Assembly (NCBI GenBank): GCA_018873245.2
Contig: JAEMBT020000007.1
Location: 7,223,129-7,287,128 of the forward strand
From: Archegozetes longisetosus
Taxonomy: Eukaryota; Arthropoda; Arachnida; Sarcoptiformes; Trhypochthoniidae
DNA length: 64,000 nt
Reading direction: 5' to 3'
The notes under the pieces are model-generated. The model ran no database searches. It had not been told where the DNA came from and saw nothing but the letters and a program-made list of their open reading frames with translations. Shown here in pieces: positions 36,901-52,933 of the stretch (within the stretch, counting starts at the first letter, position 1; every line of letters begins with the position of its first letter). A program made the translations under genes and the position numbers.

Positions 36901-38807
36901 AACTTTATCCATTCATAATTTGGAATATGTTGATCGTAGAAAAAGCTTTACCAAATGCTACACTTAAAATAGCTATTTGATGAAATGAGATGTGCGCAAA
37001 TTAAAGTTAGCAAGTATTAGCACTCACTGCTCACTCACTGCTCATTTACTGCTCATTTCATTGCAACACATTTACAAAACTCATTCTTATTAGTACCCAA
37101 TATCTTATAATCACTTTAATCTACTTCATTCATAAAATCTTATAGTTTATTTTTAGATCTTCTTTAATCTTTCAATATATCTTAAACTTTACCCCAATTT
37201 TTCGAACTAAGACATTTTTCTTGAAAATAATCCATTGTTTTACGTTTTAGTGACCTGTCAATTTCTACAAACTTTCGTTTTATTAAGTACATAATAGGAT
37301 CCGTTCAGTTCAAAAAACAAATCGCTTTCAGTATTAGTTAATAAGTTATATGGATTTATAATTCTTTTTCAATTTGGAAAATAAGCTTTTCTCAAATGTT
37401 CACAAAATACCAATATTTACTTCAAAGCTAATGAATTGTACCAAATCCAAGATCCATCCGCTCGAAACTCTCCCTCATTTTATTTTATTTATCTTTTATA
37501 GATTCCAAAACATTTGACTCCAAATAGACTTCGGATCAAATGGAAAATAAAATAGCTTCAGTTTGAAAATCGTACACTTGAGAAGAATTTGGCGGAGAAG
37601 AACTCATATCTCAATTAAATCGTGTATAAATTGTTGCCTCTAGAATCGTTATCCTAAACTTTACTCAACTGGAAAACATCAATAGTGTCAATATGAATTT
37701 ATGAATAGAATTCTGACACAAATAGTGAGACCTTATAAGCAAAGTTATTATTATTGAAACTCATGAGAAGCTAATTCACTGAAATCTTATAAATCTCTAC
37801 TTTCTGGGTTTTCCAACTCAACTATAGAAACTTTTACTATAGATGACTGTTCAGAAAATTAGGTTCAGGTATAGAAATCTAGCAATATGAACCTTTTTTT
37901 TTATCTCAATGCTACTAATTATAACGAACCAATTAAGCACGAACTCTAAACCGGACATGTCTTATGGTAATTCCACAATTATTTCATACTTCAATAGAAT
38001 ATCGATTTTATCAAGGCCATACTACGATCTATCTAAACATTCATTTCTCTAACTATATTATCAATTCTCTAACTTATCAATTAACTATATTAATGCTATG
38101 AGAGATTCAGTTTTCAAATACTTTGTAACTTTTCTTCTTTTCGTGACCAATGCTTGGAAATGGTTAATAAGATTAATTCGAAATCATCAAACATCACATA
38201 TATCTCTTACCATTAGCATAGAATACATAAAAGTCTAACACAATTATATAAATAAAAAGTTTTCAGTAAGTATAAGCAACTAAAAATTCCATTGGTTATA
38301 TCGTAGTAATTACTCTAGATATGTTCAATATTAAGAATAAGTATGTGTAACACGTTCGCGAACGTATCAGTTTTCAATAGTTTAGTTATTGGCAAATAAG
38401 CAAGAATTTTCTTCAAGTTTACCGTCAGAGAATAATATATATTGAACCCACATTACATTACTATTGAATCACACTAACATTGAACAAACATTTGCCCTAA
38501 TGTAGTATTCCGAATGCATTTCCATTCTTCATATATTATTTTCGGATTAGCATAAAATTAAACTCTGGATTGTTGGAAACAATCAATAGAACTGTCTGAT
38601 AGAATGATTTAAATGAAATCATATTCCAGTATAGCCCGTATGCGACTCAAACTGGAATCTACTCTAAAATATTGCGCGTCTCACTTATCTTTATTATGGA
38701 TAGGGGCACATATAAATTATCAAAGATATTTTGTATATCCCAGCATTTCATGCATTATTATCTTTATGACCGCTAATACCTTATTACATTAACAAAGTTA
38801 ATGAGTA
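30922..38807. other. Gene-poor interval
   Basis: No supported gene. A slightly GC-richer patch around 35040-35290 has open frames on the plus strand but no recognisable domain. The stretch 36568-36790 is open on both strands with hydrophobic translations and cannot be called. Contains an 11-bp tandem repeat at 37021-37064 and a CG-containing palindrome at 38352-38365. Confidence 0.5.
37021..37064. repeat. 11-bp tandem repeat, four copies
   Basis: Units CACTCACTGCT (twice), CATTTACTGCT and CATTTCATTGC. Confidence 0.85.
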
Positions 38808-39308
38808 CAGTGAAAGCTCGATATAGCGAATCTCGATCTAACAAACATCTCGTTATAAAGTACATAAGCGAAATGCCGTTCCAAATTCTTATAAAATTAA
38901 GCTTAGATTCGTTCGATATAACGAATTTTGATATAAAATAAAATTTGATATACCGAACATATTTTAAGTATACAACAGTAAGTAAACTTTCGATATAAAA
39001 TACGTTTCGTACTCATGAACTTTTATCAATTACCAAAAGAACTAAACTTTACCTAAAGGTCTAAAGTTTTTAACTTGAGACTAATAAAGACGAAATTTTA
39101 GATTCTAATATTTTCAAAAATAGTGTTCAGACACGAATAACAGACTTTTTTAAGTAAGTATTTATATTGATTATATTCAATTTAGTTCTACAATACAATA
39201 AAAATGCTCTCAAACCTATAATATTTTAACTGTCAATATAAAGTACAGCTCAATATAACTCACAAAAATTGTTACCCCTTGACTGTTCGTTATATCAAGC
39301 TTTCACTG
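38808..39308. mobile_element. pogo/Tigger-like non-autonomous element (501 bp) with TA duplication
   Basis: Left end CAGTGAAAGCTCGATATAGC; right end inverted CAGTGAAAGCTTGATATAAC. TA at 38806-38807 and 39309-39310. The interior is littered with short GATATA / TATATC motifs. No transposase frame survives. Confidence 0.9.
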
Positions 39309-39804
39309 TATTTCCATAAAAAATATGGACTACAGCCTCAGTGCGGTTAAGTAAAAACAATGTCCCTCGCTCCAAAGATTTATTAATCTTAATAATTCAT
39401 GGCTACAGAAGTATCTAAACTAGTGATTTAGTACTATTTGCAATGAATTTCCTAAGTACAGTAACTTATTCTTTTTTTCATTCCTACTTAGAAAGTACTG
39501 TTTATATCGCTGAACGCACTTCTTCCTTTTGATTCATATCTTCATTTCTCTCATACAACGATCGTCCAGAGCAAACCTAAACTCAATTCTTTAGTACAGT
39601 TTTTATTTAATATTACATATCAATCAGATACAAGTTATGAATAAAGTTTGAAACAAATAAAAAGGTTCATCTCTTAATCACAATGTTTAAGATAAAACAA
39701 GTCTACTATTAAAACGGTCAAATCAATAAGTTTTTCAATCAAAGGAAAGAATTTTTTTATAGAATTCATTTCTTAACCAAATTTTGTTAAATATTCAAGA
39801 TGGG

Positions 39805-39927
39805 ATTCAAAAAATAACTGCCGAAACTCTCAAAAGAGCTTCAGATAATATGATTAAAAGAATTAGACATTGTTCAGAAAATGGTGGAAAACATTCTGAC
39901 TATATGTCTTCGACAATTTGCTTTTAA
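39805..39927 (+). pseudogene. Tc1/mariner-type transposase C-terminal fragment
   Basis: A frame reading IQKITAETLKRASDNMIK then RIRHCSENGGKHSDYM, ending in a stop. This matches the usual C-terminal tail of mariner/Tc1-family transposases (IT-x-ETL-x-x-V-x-x-NMIKR-x-x-x-C-x-x-x-GGH). The catalytic DDE region is not recognisable upstream. Insertion limits were not found. Confidence 0.6.
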
Positions 39928-42900
39928 TTTCCAAACATTACTATTGTAGACTGACATTAGATTGATAAGAGTTCAATTTGGAAACTCAATTTTTAGTATA
40001 TGTATAATTGACTTGATCTGTGATTAAAGTATCAAAATATAAAAAGCTTTAACTGCTTTATCTCAGTTTAGTTTTATCATGGACAATCGTTACCTAACAT
40101 TTCCGAGCTTATACTTTTGATCTTTAAATTTTTGTCTTTTACCATGACATCAATTCTGTTTTGATCATAATTCTATGTTGGTTAAGCATTATTTATTATT
40201 TCGATAGAGTATTTCGTTTAACGGAATATTTGAATTTCATTAATTTTTATCTGAATACTTCTCAGCTTTTGGGAGAAATATTTAAATTACTTTGAGCAAT
40301 GATGCAGATGTCATAAAAGTCACGTACGATTCAAGTGAATGGGTTGATATTGTTTTGAGATATAGTTTGGTATAATTTAGTCTGGAATAAAAATAGCTAT
40401 AAGATTTAGCAATCATGTTTTCGCTAAGTTCTAGCTTATTTATAATATGATTACATATATAAAACACTTTTCACCTCTAACACGAACAGTTAAGCTTTTA
40501 CAATATACCTCTAAATCATATAATTTTCAACACTCTCATTATTATTATGAATTCTTCTAACTGCTAACACTTCCAAATAAACTATTCATTCTATGCTATC
40601 AAATAAAGCACAATACATTAAATCATAAGATTTCTTCGTTATTGCATTCAGTTTAGCTTATTATTTGTGTTAATAAAACTCAAATCTGAATTAGATAGAA
40701 ATCATAACATAAAACCAAAATTATTAAGAAACCCTACAATTTCCAGCAAAAGTGCAAATGGGATATAGGAGTTTCTTCCAACTTATTAGTACTACGAATA
40801 AAACTCTCTATCCAAAGTATCTTACTAAATCATATATTTTCTCACTCATCCTTTCCATATCTATTCGTATCAGTTATTAAATTTTTGACAACACACTGCT
40901 GTTGCCTTGTCTGTATTACATAGAAGTCACATAAGATAATAATAACAATATATGCGCATAAGTTTAAATATATTTATGTGAAAGTTTAAAAAACAACCAA
41001 TTGTATCAATTTCATCTCGACGAGTACTTGGGTCATGGAAACGGTGACAAACTATAAAAAATCACAACAGCTAGAAGAGTGTGGGCAGTATCTTCTTGAT
41101 TCATCGTTAAGTTCTTGTTAAGAACTGACACCTAAATGCCCTTTTCTAGAGAGCAGTCAACTTCATCAACTTTGAGATATCAGCTGAGAAAACAATCTAA
41201 CAATGCAATACTTATCTAAAATGTATGAAATCGCTGTTTGTACCATATTCATGTAATTCTCATGAATTTGATACGAAATTCAGTGAATGGGTTACATATT
41301 CCTCTCCTTTATTGTTATTTAGTTCTACGAATCCCGAAAATCGTTTATTTTTGACGTCTAATAAATAATTTAATCAACTATTTCTGATAAATATCGCTTT
41401 GATTTATTGCTCATTCATTTTTTTCTTACTTAACCAAAAAATTATTCAAATTAATCATATTCAAAAAGCAAAACAGACTGAATTAAAAAGATTGAAAACA
41501 TAATTTGGTCTAATATAGGGTTGAGTTAATATTTCAAATGAATTGAGGTCTAGAAGAATGAGAACTTTGATATTTTGAAAGCAAAACATTTTTGATAAAT
41601 GAATTGCAATAAATTGAGTCTTAAAAAAATATTTTGCTCTGTGTTGGATTGAAAGATACTTTTCTGAGAAAAGAATTGCTAACATTTCATAGCAGTCAAG
41701 CTGTATCCGATTTAGTTGAAGACCTTCTTTAGTGCATTCTCGATGAAAAAATATCAGCCACTTATCATGACTTTGCCAGAAGTAGATTAGTTGCTATTAT
41801 TGTATCGAATCTTATTAGAGTTAGACCTAAATAAAACCTTTTCTGGCTAACTGACAATCTATTTTCATTTCAAATTCTTACTTATTAACAATTGAACCCT
41901 GTTCAAATTAATTAAATCCGCTCTAATTGAATTCCAAGCCGGACATTCATCTTTGCTACTATTACTTTCACTATGTCCTCCGGTCGCTGCTATACAGTCT
42001 TATCTCATTCACACTACATTACATACTACATTCATAGCATTCATTCAAATATTTATTAACAATCTAACTCATCTGTTGTTACTATTCTATGGAAACTTAT
42101 TTCAATAGAAACAATTTAAATATTACTTTCTTATTTATAGATTTTTCCTATAAAATATACTTAATATTTTACGCAGAATTGCCTACTTGTTAAAGAAAGA
42201 GGAGTTTTTAAATTTATTTAAAATAATACAAAAAAATATTAGTATTATTAGGAAGAAAGCATACTATTTAGTCCAATCGATAATCTACTAACATTTTAGT
42301 TGAAGAATGCGTGCCATTTCTTGCACAGAACTATCAAAAATATATGGTTTTTGTTCAGTAATCAAAAATCAACCTGAGACGGAAGACTAATACTGTGTTT
42401 TATATTAGATAAAACTGAATCTAAAAATGCTTGCTTCTCCAAGTCATCGAACAAACTTTTTCACTGTATTTTTCATATAAAATATTTAATATGTAAATAC
42501 CTTTTATAGAAAAATTAATATCTAAATAGCTTTATATTGCAATATATAAAAATACAATTTTTGTATTAAAAGTATTTGCATAATTGAATACTTTATGAGA
42601 AAAATACAGTCAAAATTTCTCCCACTAACTTGAGAGAAGCAAGCATTTTTGATCAGGAATTTATATGAAAACATAAATCATAGTTTTTTAATTTCTACTA
42701 CAAATTGATTTGGATAGATTTTTTCAAAAATCATACTATATTTTAAAAATATAATGAAAATATTTCTACATTCTTTTTGGGAAGCGCTAATTTTAAGCTA
42801 AAATTGACTGAATAGTGGCCTATATGAACTATATGAAATTTTTAGGGATTCTCCAAGCTTTCACAAAACGTAATAGGGACCAATTACTTCTTTTTGGGAA

Positions 42901-42962
42901 GACTACTCGATTCGAAGACTAGACCCTTCAGTAGGTAGTTACCTGGCATTTGGGGTTTGTGG
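39928..42962. other. Non-coding interval
   Basis: No supported gene or repeat boundary. Open frames here are AT-driven and have no recognisable domain. Confidence 0.5.
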
Positions 42963-43702
42963 TAGAGCTCGAACATAAGCTAAATTTTTAAACCCAACCC
43001 AACCCGTAAAAATAACAAATATTCATAATTCAATATTTTATTAAGGGGCGTTCATTACTACGATTCATTACTATAAAATTACTGTATTCTGTCAGTTATT
43101 TTTTTTATAGAAATCAAAGTTTGATCTTGTAAATAGTGATTTACCCACATTACTCGGATCAAGAGATAATCTTTTATTAGCTAATGCAATACAAGCGTAG
43201 CTAAGGTTTCTCTCACTAGATAAATTTGTAGCACAGATTGATAGTAAACGCATTAAAATTATGAAAAGACGCGGATATTTGAGTTTATTTTGTGCCCAAA
43301 ATTGCATTAGTGGAGTGTTCAGTATAAAAATATGTGTTAAATCCAAATAATTCTGTACTTCGACATAACTTCTATTGATTGAGACTGTTTTCTCTGCAAT
43401 ATTAATAAAGTCTTAGAGACTGAAGAGTCAACTTTACATCAGTAGTAATACTTTTATCAGGAGTTTGTGTATTTTATATACTAATACTTCCTGTAGTTGA
43501 TTCCAATAAGTTTATCTTCATAATTAGCATTTAATTATTTTCAAACAAAATAATTTTGTTTATGTACGTGTTTTCGAGACAAATTTTTCAAACCCGACCC
43601 AACCCGTAAAATATTTTTGCTGAACCAACCCGACCCAAACCCGTACGGATTTGGGTTCTTGACGGGTTCCCGACGGGTTTAGGGTTTCATGTTCGACCTC
43701 TA
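42963..43702. mobile_element. hAT element deletion derivative (740 bp) with intact 8-bp target duplication
   Basis: Left end TAGAGCTCGAACAT and right end inverted TAGAGGTCGAACAT differ at one base. The octamer GTTTGTGG flanks it exactly at 42955-42962 and 43703-43710. Subterminal regions carry AACCCAACCCGTAAAA-type motifs in inverted orientation. The interior retains the transposase C-terminal dimerisation domain on the minus strand. The identical duplication suggests a fairly recent insertion. Confidence 0.93.
43092..43346 (-). pseudogene. hAT transposase C-terminal dimerisation domain remnant
   Basis: The translation contains FWAQNKLKYPRL, LLSICATNLSSERNLS, ALANKRLSLDPSNVG and LFTRSNFDFYKK. 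This is the conserved hAT dimerisation segment (LS-x-x-ATS-x-SSER-x-FS, with the N-K-R-x-x-L-x-P block). Only about 80 codons remain. The RNase-H-like catalytic core and zinc finger are gone, so the copy cannot encode an active transposase. It lies wholly within the 42963-43702 element. Confidence 0.88.
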
Positions 43703-43850
43703 GTTTGTGGCTACCTTTCAACTGTGGCTACACGTTCGATTTCTCTGGTCTAACCTTACTAACTAACTATTGTAGTAGTATTATATCAGTATTATTTTTG
43801 AAGGAGAGTCTTAAGTTTAAGACTAAAATATCAAAAGGTATGCGTTGAGA

Positions 43851-44163
43851 CATGTACAAATATAAGTTTTGATTTCACTTAATTATTCAACTCTTAACTG
43901 ATACTAAATTGATATAGGGATAAGTCTTTGTTAAGTCTTGTCACGATAAGTTTCAAGATTTGAGACGACAACTACAAGAATAAAAATAAAAACAAAGTAA
44001 CATATAAGTGATTTGAATACTTTATAAATAATCGTTAGTGCTAACTCTCATTCATATCAGTTTAACTCGAAATCAAGCTAAAAACTTAATAAGGATATCA
44101 AAACTAGAGCTAGCTTTAAACTTTAATTGGGGTCTCCTTTCTATTTAGAAGTAATCTTCAATG
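43851..44163. repeat. Dispersed repeat copy 2 (matches 12733-13050)
   Basis: Colinear match to 12733-13050 with frequent substitutions and small indels. It starts about 150 bp beyond the hAT element. Followed by an unassigned GC-richer stretch (about 44265-44480) that begins with AGGCTAGGTTAGGTTGGCAG. Confidence 0.6.
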
Positions 44164-45733
44164 CTTTTTATACTTGTAACCTTAAGCGTAAGGTTCTTGT
44201 TCTTCGAAAAAATCATTATGAGTAGTTTTGGAAAATTCTTTTTACGACACTAATATTAGGTTAAGTAGGCTAGGTTAGGTTGGCAGAATGGCTCACTTTG
44301 TGTAGGTGTAGAGATATTTCATCCTAATAGACTATTCGTAAAACCCTTTATGCAAATTTCAAGTAGGTAACCATACGCTACAGCCAAAACTGGACACTTC
44401 CTGTCCATTCCCATGATCCTGACTTCACTGCATTATATCGATTGTAAAGTAGATCTTCAGCTAGTTATTAAGGTGCTGGACCTACTTGCCAGCAACTGTT
44501 AGAAATACTATATTGATTTAGATAAAGTTGATTCTATTAAAGCAAAAATTGTTGTTGAAAATTTGAGTTAGGAATTGATAAAATATTTATTCGAAAAAAT
44601 AAAGGTTGTTTGCATCGTAAGACTCAGAGATCACTGCTCGATTAAACTAAAGTGAAGTAAATAATCCTCTATACTCAAGGAGAAAATTTAAATATCCTAA
44701 GGAATAAATCTAAAACAACAAAATTCATTTATAAAAATGTAATCATACAACTTTTTATGCAATTATTATTGTCATAAGCTTTAAAGAAATAGCAATTTGA
44801 AAACAAATTGCTTTTCAAGTTCATTTTATTTCTAACACCTGTTTCGATCGATTAATTGCTCAATTTTTATTATTAAAATTAGTTTATAGTTTGAAAAATA
44901 AGTTTCAGTTAGAAAATACCTCTAAGAAATTAGCAGCTGAAACATATAGATGCGAAAGAATAGGAGTTAAGAAAGTTTTGAAAACTAGTGCTAAGAGAGA
45001 CCTGAATATAGAACTGGTTATGATTGAATAGTGTGTGATTTGGTTGTTTTGCGCAAAATCGTTTGAGCAAAAACATATGACAAAAGAGATAAGAAAACGT
45101 AAAACATGGCTTCACATAATACTAATATAATTGACTGACATTTATATTTAATGTAATCTATTAAATATTTTCGCTATAATATAATGAAATAAAAGTTTGA
45201 ATTAATTGCTTTAATTGTCAGTTTTATTTATTATAACAGATAATATTATCTTTGAAATGACGTCTAATTTGAACTATTATACCTATTTCAATTACTCTTA
45301 CCTCAAATTGATTGAATTTTTTAAATAAAATTCATTACTAGTTAATAATAATATATACAACTTATTAATATATTATCTATTTCATTTTATTATTTTCATT
45401 CATTTAATGCTTTAATTCATTTAATTAATATATTTAATAATATAATTATTTGTCACTACCATCTTCATTCATCAAACGTAAGTTTCATCTCATCTTCAAT
45501 TCTCTATCAATTTAAACTAATTGTTTTCTAATTAATTTAGTTATTGATCGATTGTATGGTATCATTTAGATGGCAAGCATCTGTTATTTATTGAGAATAC
45601 AACCAAAGCCCAATTTGTAAATAACAAAAGTGTCAACAATAATAACAACAACAAATCGATCGATTCTTAATAATATCCATAATAATCAACTAATAATACT
45701 AATAATTAACTAATAATATTGTTAATTAACTTA

Positions 45734-49384
<3,651 letters not shown>

Positions 49385-51100
49385 TTTATTGTTTTTTAGA
49401 TACCAATATTTGTCATTCATGTGGCATAAGTGTAATATTATTAAATTATTAAATATTATTTTAGATTTAGGTAATTATGATCTTCAAACTCGACCTTAGC
49501 TTTTCATATGCTTTGTATAAATGCTTCTGAAATTTTTATTGCAAACATTTTAGTTTTAGTAAACCTTATATTCAATTATCAATCATGTAAATATAAACTA
49601 ATTTTATATTTCGGTTGATTAATGTTAGGAATTCTAAGATGATTAAAATGATATAAATTTACTTTTTTGTGCACATTCATTATTTTGGATGCCATCCAAC
49701 TGTGTGTCAAAATATAGCAAAAGTATTCCACTTACACTAATAACTAACTAATTTTAGCTTCTATTCAACCTTAGATTTTCTTCATTTATCACATATTCTC
49801 ATCATTATGACGAACCTTATGTAAGATTTTACTGATAACGCTGTCCAACATTTAGTGATGATCAGAAAATGGAAATCAATTGGAACTGAACTGAGTGGAA
49901 GTCAGCTTAGAGTTAGTGTTATAGTGAAATGGTTTGTTTTTGCGATAAAAGAGTTAGTGATTTGAGGCAAAAACAATCGATGAGAGATTCGTGCAGTATG
50001 TTATAAGCATTCAAGTGGGTTAACAACAAATGGACAAATCTTACCAAAGCCAGAGATAACTTAATATTCTTCATAAGTTTATCGAAAGTTTTCCGAACTA
50101 TTGGCAAAGTTTGTTTTGATAAATAATCTACTGAACACGCAATGCGTTTGTGATAAAATATTAGAAAGATATCATATCATTCTATGATTAGCCCATATAT
50201 CCATTTTATAGAGCCAGCAGATGAACTCAAGATAACGTTTGAATATAAAAATTATATTGATCGTCGTCATTCATACCAATTGGTATTTAACATGGTTGAG
50301 CTCACCAACAGTATAAATATACTGTTTGGAAAAATTTAGTGTTTTAGTTCACATTTTCTATTGTTAGAACCTAGTATTGATCTTTATCTGCACTCTTTCT
50401 ATCAGTGCATTTTAATTGCAATCTTTTTAATTAAAACATCAATCAGGTCTTCCATTTGATAAGTGTTGAGCTAAACGAGTAAAATCGACGTCAGATCAAA
50501 ATGAATAAATTTACTCTAAAATTGATGATGAGTAGAAGGTTTGAGTTATAAGTTTGCTGTTTGACGGCTATCCAAATGTTGCGGTGAATTAGACTGAGAA
50601 CGCTTGGCTCCTGCTCGAAAGCTTTCGGTCTAAGAAAGCTACTGAAAATAAATTATGTCGACAACTGGTTGTTCACTACATTTATTGAGTTTTCAAAAAT
50701 AAATGATGCAATTGATAAAAGCTGGACTTTGAGAATTCTTATCTAAAATTTCTTAACCTCTATGAAAGCTATTTAAGACTAAGCACTTCTCTATCGCTGT
50801 ACAAAAAGTGCTGTCAATCGGAATAGCTTTCGAAAAGATGGCGTTTTTCTACCGATTAAACTAATTTAATTTAGAGAATAAGTATACAAAACATAAAATG
50901 TGGAGACATTTACGATTATGTATGAGATAGCATAAAAATAAGTTAAACAACGGTCAGAGGATTTTCACATATTTCTTAACATCATAAATGTGTTATTGCA
51001 AACCGGCACAGATTTCTTTTTAATGCCTTTACACTTGACTTATTTTATAGTTAACATTAAGTGATAGCTTCTAATAAACGGCATATTGTATAGCATTTTC
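49385..51100. other. Intergenic region between SNRK and the MIP gene
   Basis: Contains the SNRK 3' UTR (no canonical AATAAA seen close to the stop) and AT-rich sequence. No gene recognised. Confidence 0.5.
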
Positions 51101-51180
51101 GGGTCAATTCGGGTAAATTCGGGTGAATTCAGGTGAATTCAGGTGAGTTCAGGTGAATTCAGGTAAATTCGAGTAAATTC
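51101..51180. repeat. 10-bp minisatellite, eight copies
   Basis: Eight in-register units of consensus RGGTRAATTC (GGGTAAATTC, GGGTGAATTC, AGGTGAATTC and variants). It lies about 190 bp beyond the MIP stop codon, probably just past or within its 3' UTR. Confidence 0.93.
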
Positions 51181-51367
51181 AGACAAATTGAAGTGAACAC
51201 ACAAATATTTGACTTTTAACAAAGTTTACAACTAAAGCATTTTAAACAATGATAACTATAATAATAGTAATAATATGGCAATTATTTGAAAGAAAAGAAG
51301 AATCAAATAGTAATAATCGATTAGTAATAAGTTAATCACTGATGTATTAAATGTCCGCACTTGTAAT

Positions 51368-52557
51368 CTATGGTTTAGCTGGAAAAGCTTGTTTGAGAGA
51401 AACACTGCGTTTACCCCACATTCCTCTCAGTTTGTTCCAATGAGGAGAATTGCGTTTTCCTGTGATCAACAAAAAGTTCAATTTAAGCTTATGTTAGTAT
51501 ATCTTTTCATATATAAAACAGTCACTTATTTAATGAACCAGTTAATAGAATAACATTAAACCTATTTATCTCTACTTAGATATGGCTACTTTTTGCAATT
51601 TATGGGCTCTTTGTTTCCCATACTAAGTATAATAGGTTTGAGGTACAGAAGCTCTGCTTTTAGTTTATTGTGATTTGAAAGTAATTCAATAAGTCCTATA
51701 ATGAAAATAGTATATTCTTTCCAATACTTAAAATCGGATTCCTTAGTTATGGAAACTAATCATATCTCAAAATGATTGGAATATGTGATAACAAATTGAC
51801 GTTGAGCTAAAATAGAAACGTTTCATTATCACGTTGTCTGACAAATGTTTCCAAGTTGAAGTGAGCACATCGTAGGGATTAATGATAGTTAGATAAATTT
51901 GTCTCAGACTAAATAAAAGCTAACAACACTATCTTATATTAGAAATAATCTGATCATTTCGTAATACAATCACAACTTCTATTCATGACTTACCCCATCC
52001 GCCAGACATGTCATTCCAACCTCTTTTGCCCCACATTCCCGATAACTCATTCCATTTGGCTCTCTTTCCCCACATTCCCGATAGATTGTTCCAACCGGCA
52101 GCTCCTCCGGCAGCCCCTCCGGCGGGCCTTTTGCCTATTGATCAGTTATGAAAATAAGAAATAACGAATAAAAGACGAGATCTAATTGATAGTAAGACAT
52201 ACCCCAAGCAGCTGACAGTTTGTTCCATTCGGCTCTTTTGCCCCAAGCGCCTGACGAAACATTTAGTTAATTAACAATTTGGCTGATCAACAATTATTGA
52301 AGTAACTTATGAATACCTTGTAGATTGTTCCATTGTGCTCTTTTTTCTTGATCATAAATATCGATCAGATCGGAATCTAACAAATCTGTCTCTAAATCTG
52401 GTTTTGGGTAATTGATTTCAGTTGCTTTTAATTGTACGACATCTGGTTTTTCAGGAATGTCTAATGAAGAGGAAGTTCCATCTACGAAATTTAGTTTAAT
52501 AGCGGTCAACGCCAGTATTTGAAAAGTCAGAATCAAAAATTTGGTCAGTGCCTGCAT
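51368..52557 (-). CDS. Mip: Myoinhibitory peptide / allatostatin-B precursor, four coding exons
   Basis: Preprohormone of W(X6)Wamide peptides, ligands of the MIP/sex-peptide-receptor family. ATG is 52557-52555, nine bases after a predicted 5' UTR acceptor at 52567/52566. Exons: 52557-52317, 52250-52203, 52134-51994, 51459-51368; introns of 66, 68 and 534 nt, all GT-AG. The 173-residue product has a signal peptide (LTKFLILTFQILALTAI), an acidic spacer, then after KR six peptides: AQWNNLQGAW, AEWNKLSAAW, PAGGAAGGAAGWNNLSGMW, AKWNELSGMW, GWNDMSGGW and NSPHWNKLRGMW. Each is followed by GKR for amidation and cleavage; a 12-residue tail SVSLKQAFPAKP closes it. All three introns interrupt a Gly codon in phase 1. 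The Gly/Ala run in peptide three is encoded by very GC-rich DNA, unlike its surroundings. Confidence 0.97.
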
Positions 52558-52804
52558 AGTAATGATCTGCAAAATAAATCCATAATCATGTTATTTCATC
52601 TCAATTCTATAATATTCGCTTAGGACTATCTAACTGCAAATCACGTTAAAAGAAATGTTTGGTAATAATAACACGTCACTTATTCCTAGTATAGCATCGA
52701 ATTTGATTTACTAATTGAATCAAATCTTTGTGGGATATCATTCAGTGTGTCATTTTTGAGATTCATATATTGCCATTTTTAAAATATTTATCGTGCTCCA
52801 AATA

Positions 52805-52933
52805 CAGTAAAACTTTTCCATCTTGAACACGAAGTTAAGCTCCTTTTTAAAAGGCATAAATAAGTCAGTGAAAAGTTAAGACTTATTTTTAAAAAGAGAT
52901 TAACCGAATGTTGAAGACAGAGAGGTTTAACTG
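52805..52933. mobile_element. Palindromic MITE with TA duplication (129 bp)
   Basis: Left end CAGTAAAACTTTTCCATCTT and inverted right end CAGTTAAACCTCTCTGTCTT, flanked by TA at 52803-52804 and 52934-52935. Both arms continue with TTGAACACGAAGTTAA-like sequence and TTTTTAAAA. It lies about 250 bp upstream of the MIP start codon, so it could fall within the 5' UTR intron or promoter. Confidence 0.8.

Noticed and set aside
41930-42120. Long plus-strand frame without a start codon, Leu-rich
   Set aside because: Pyrimidine-rich DNA gives Leu-rich hydrophobic translations by composition; no start, acceptor or domain.
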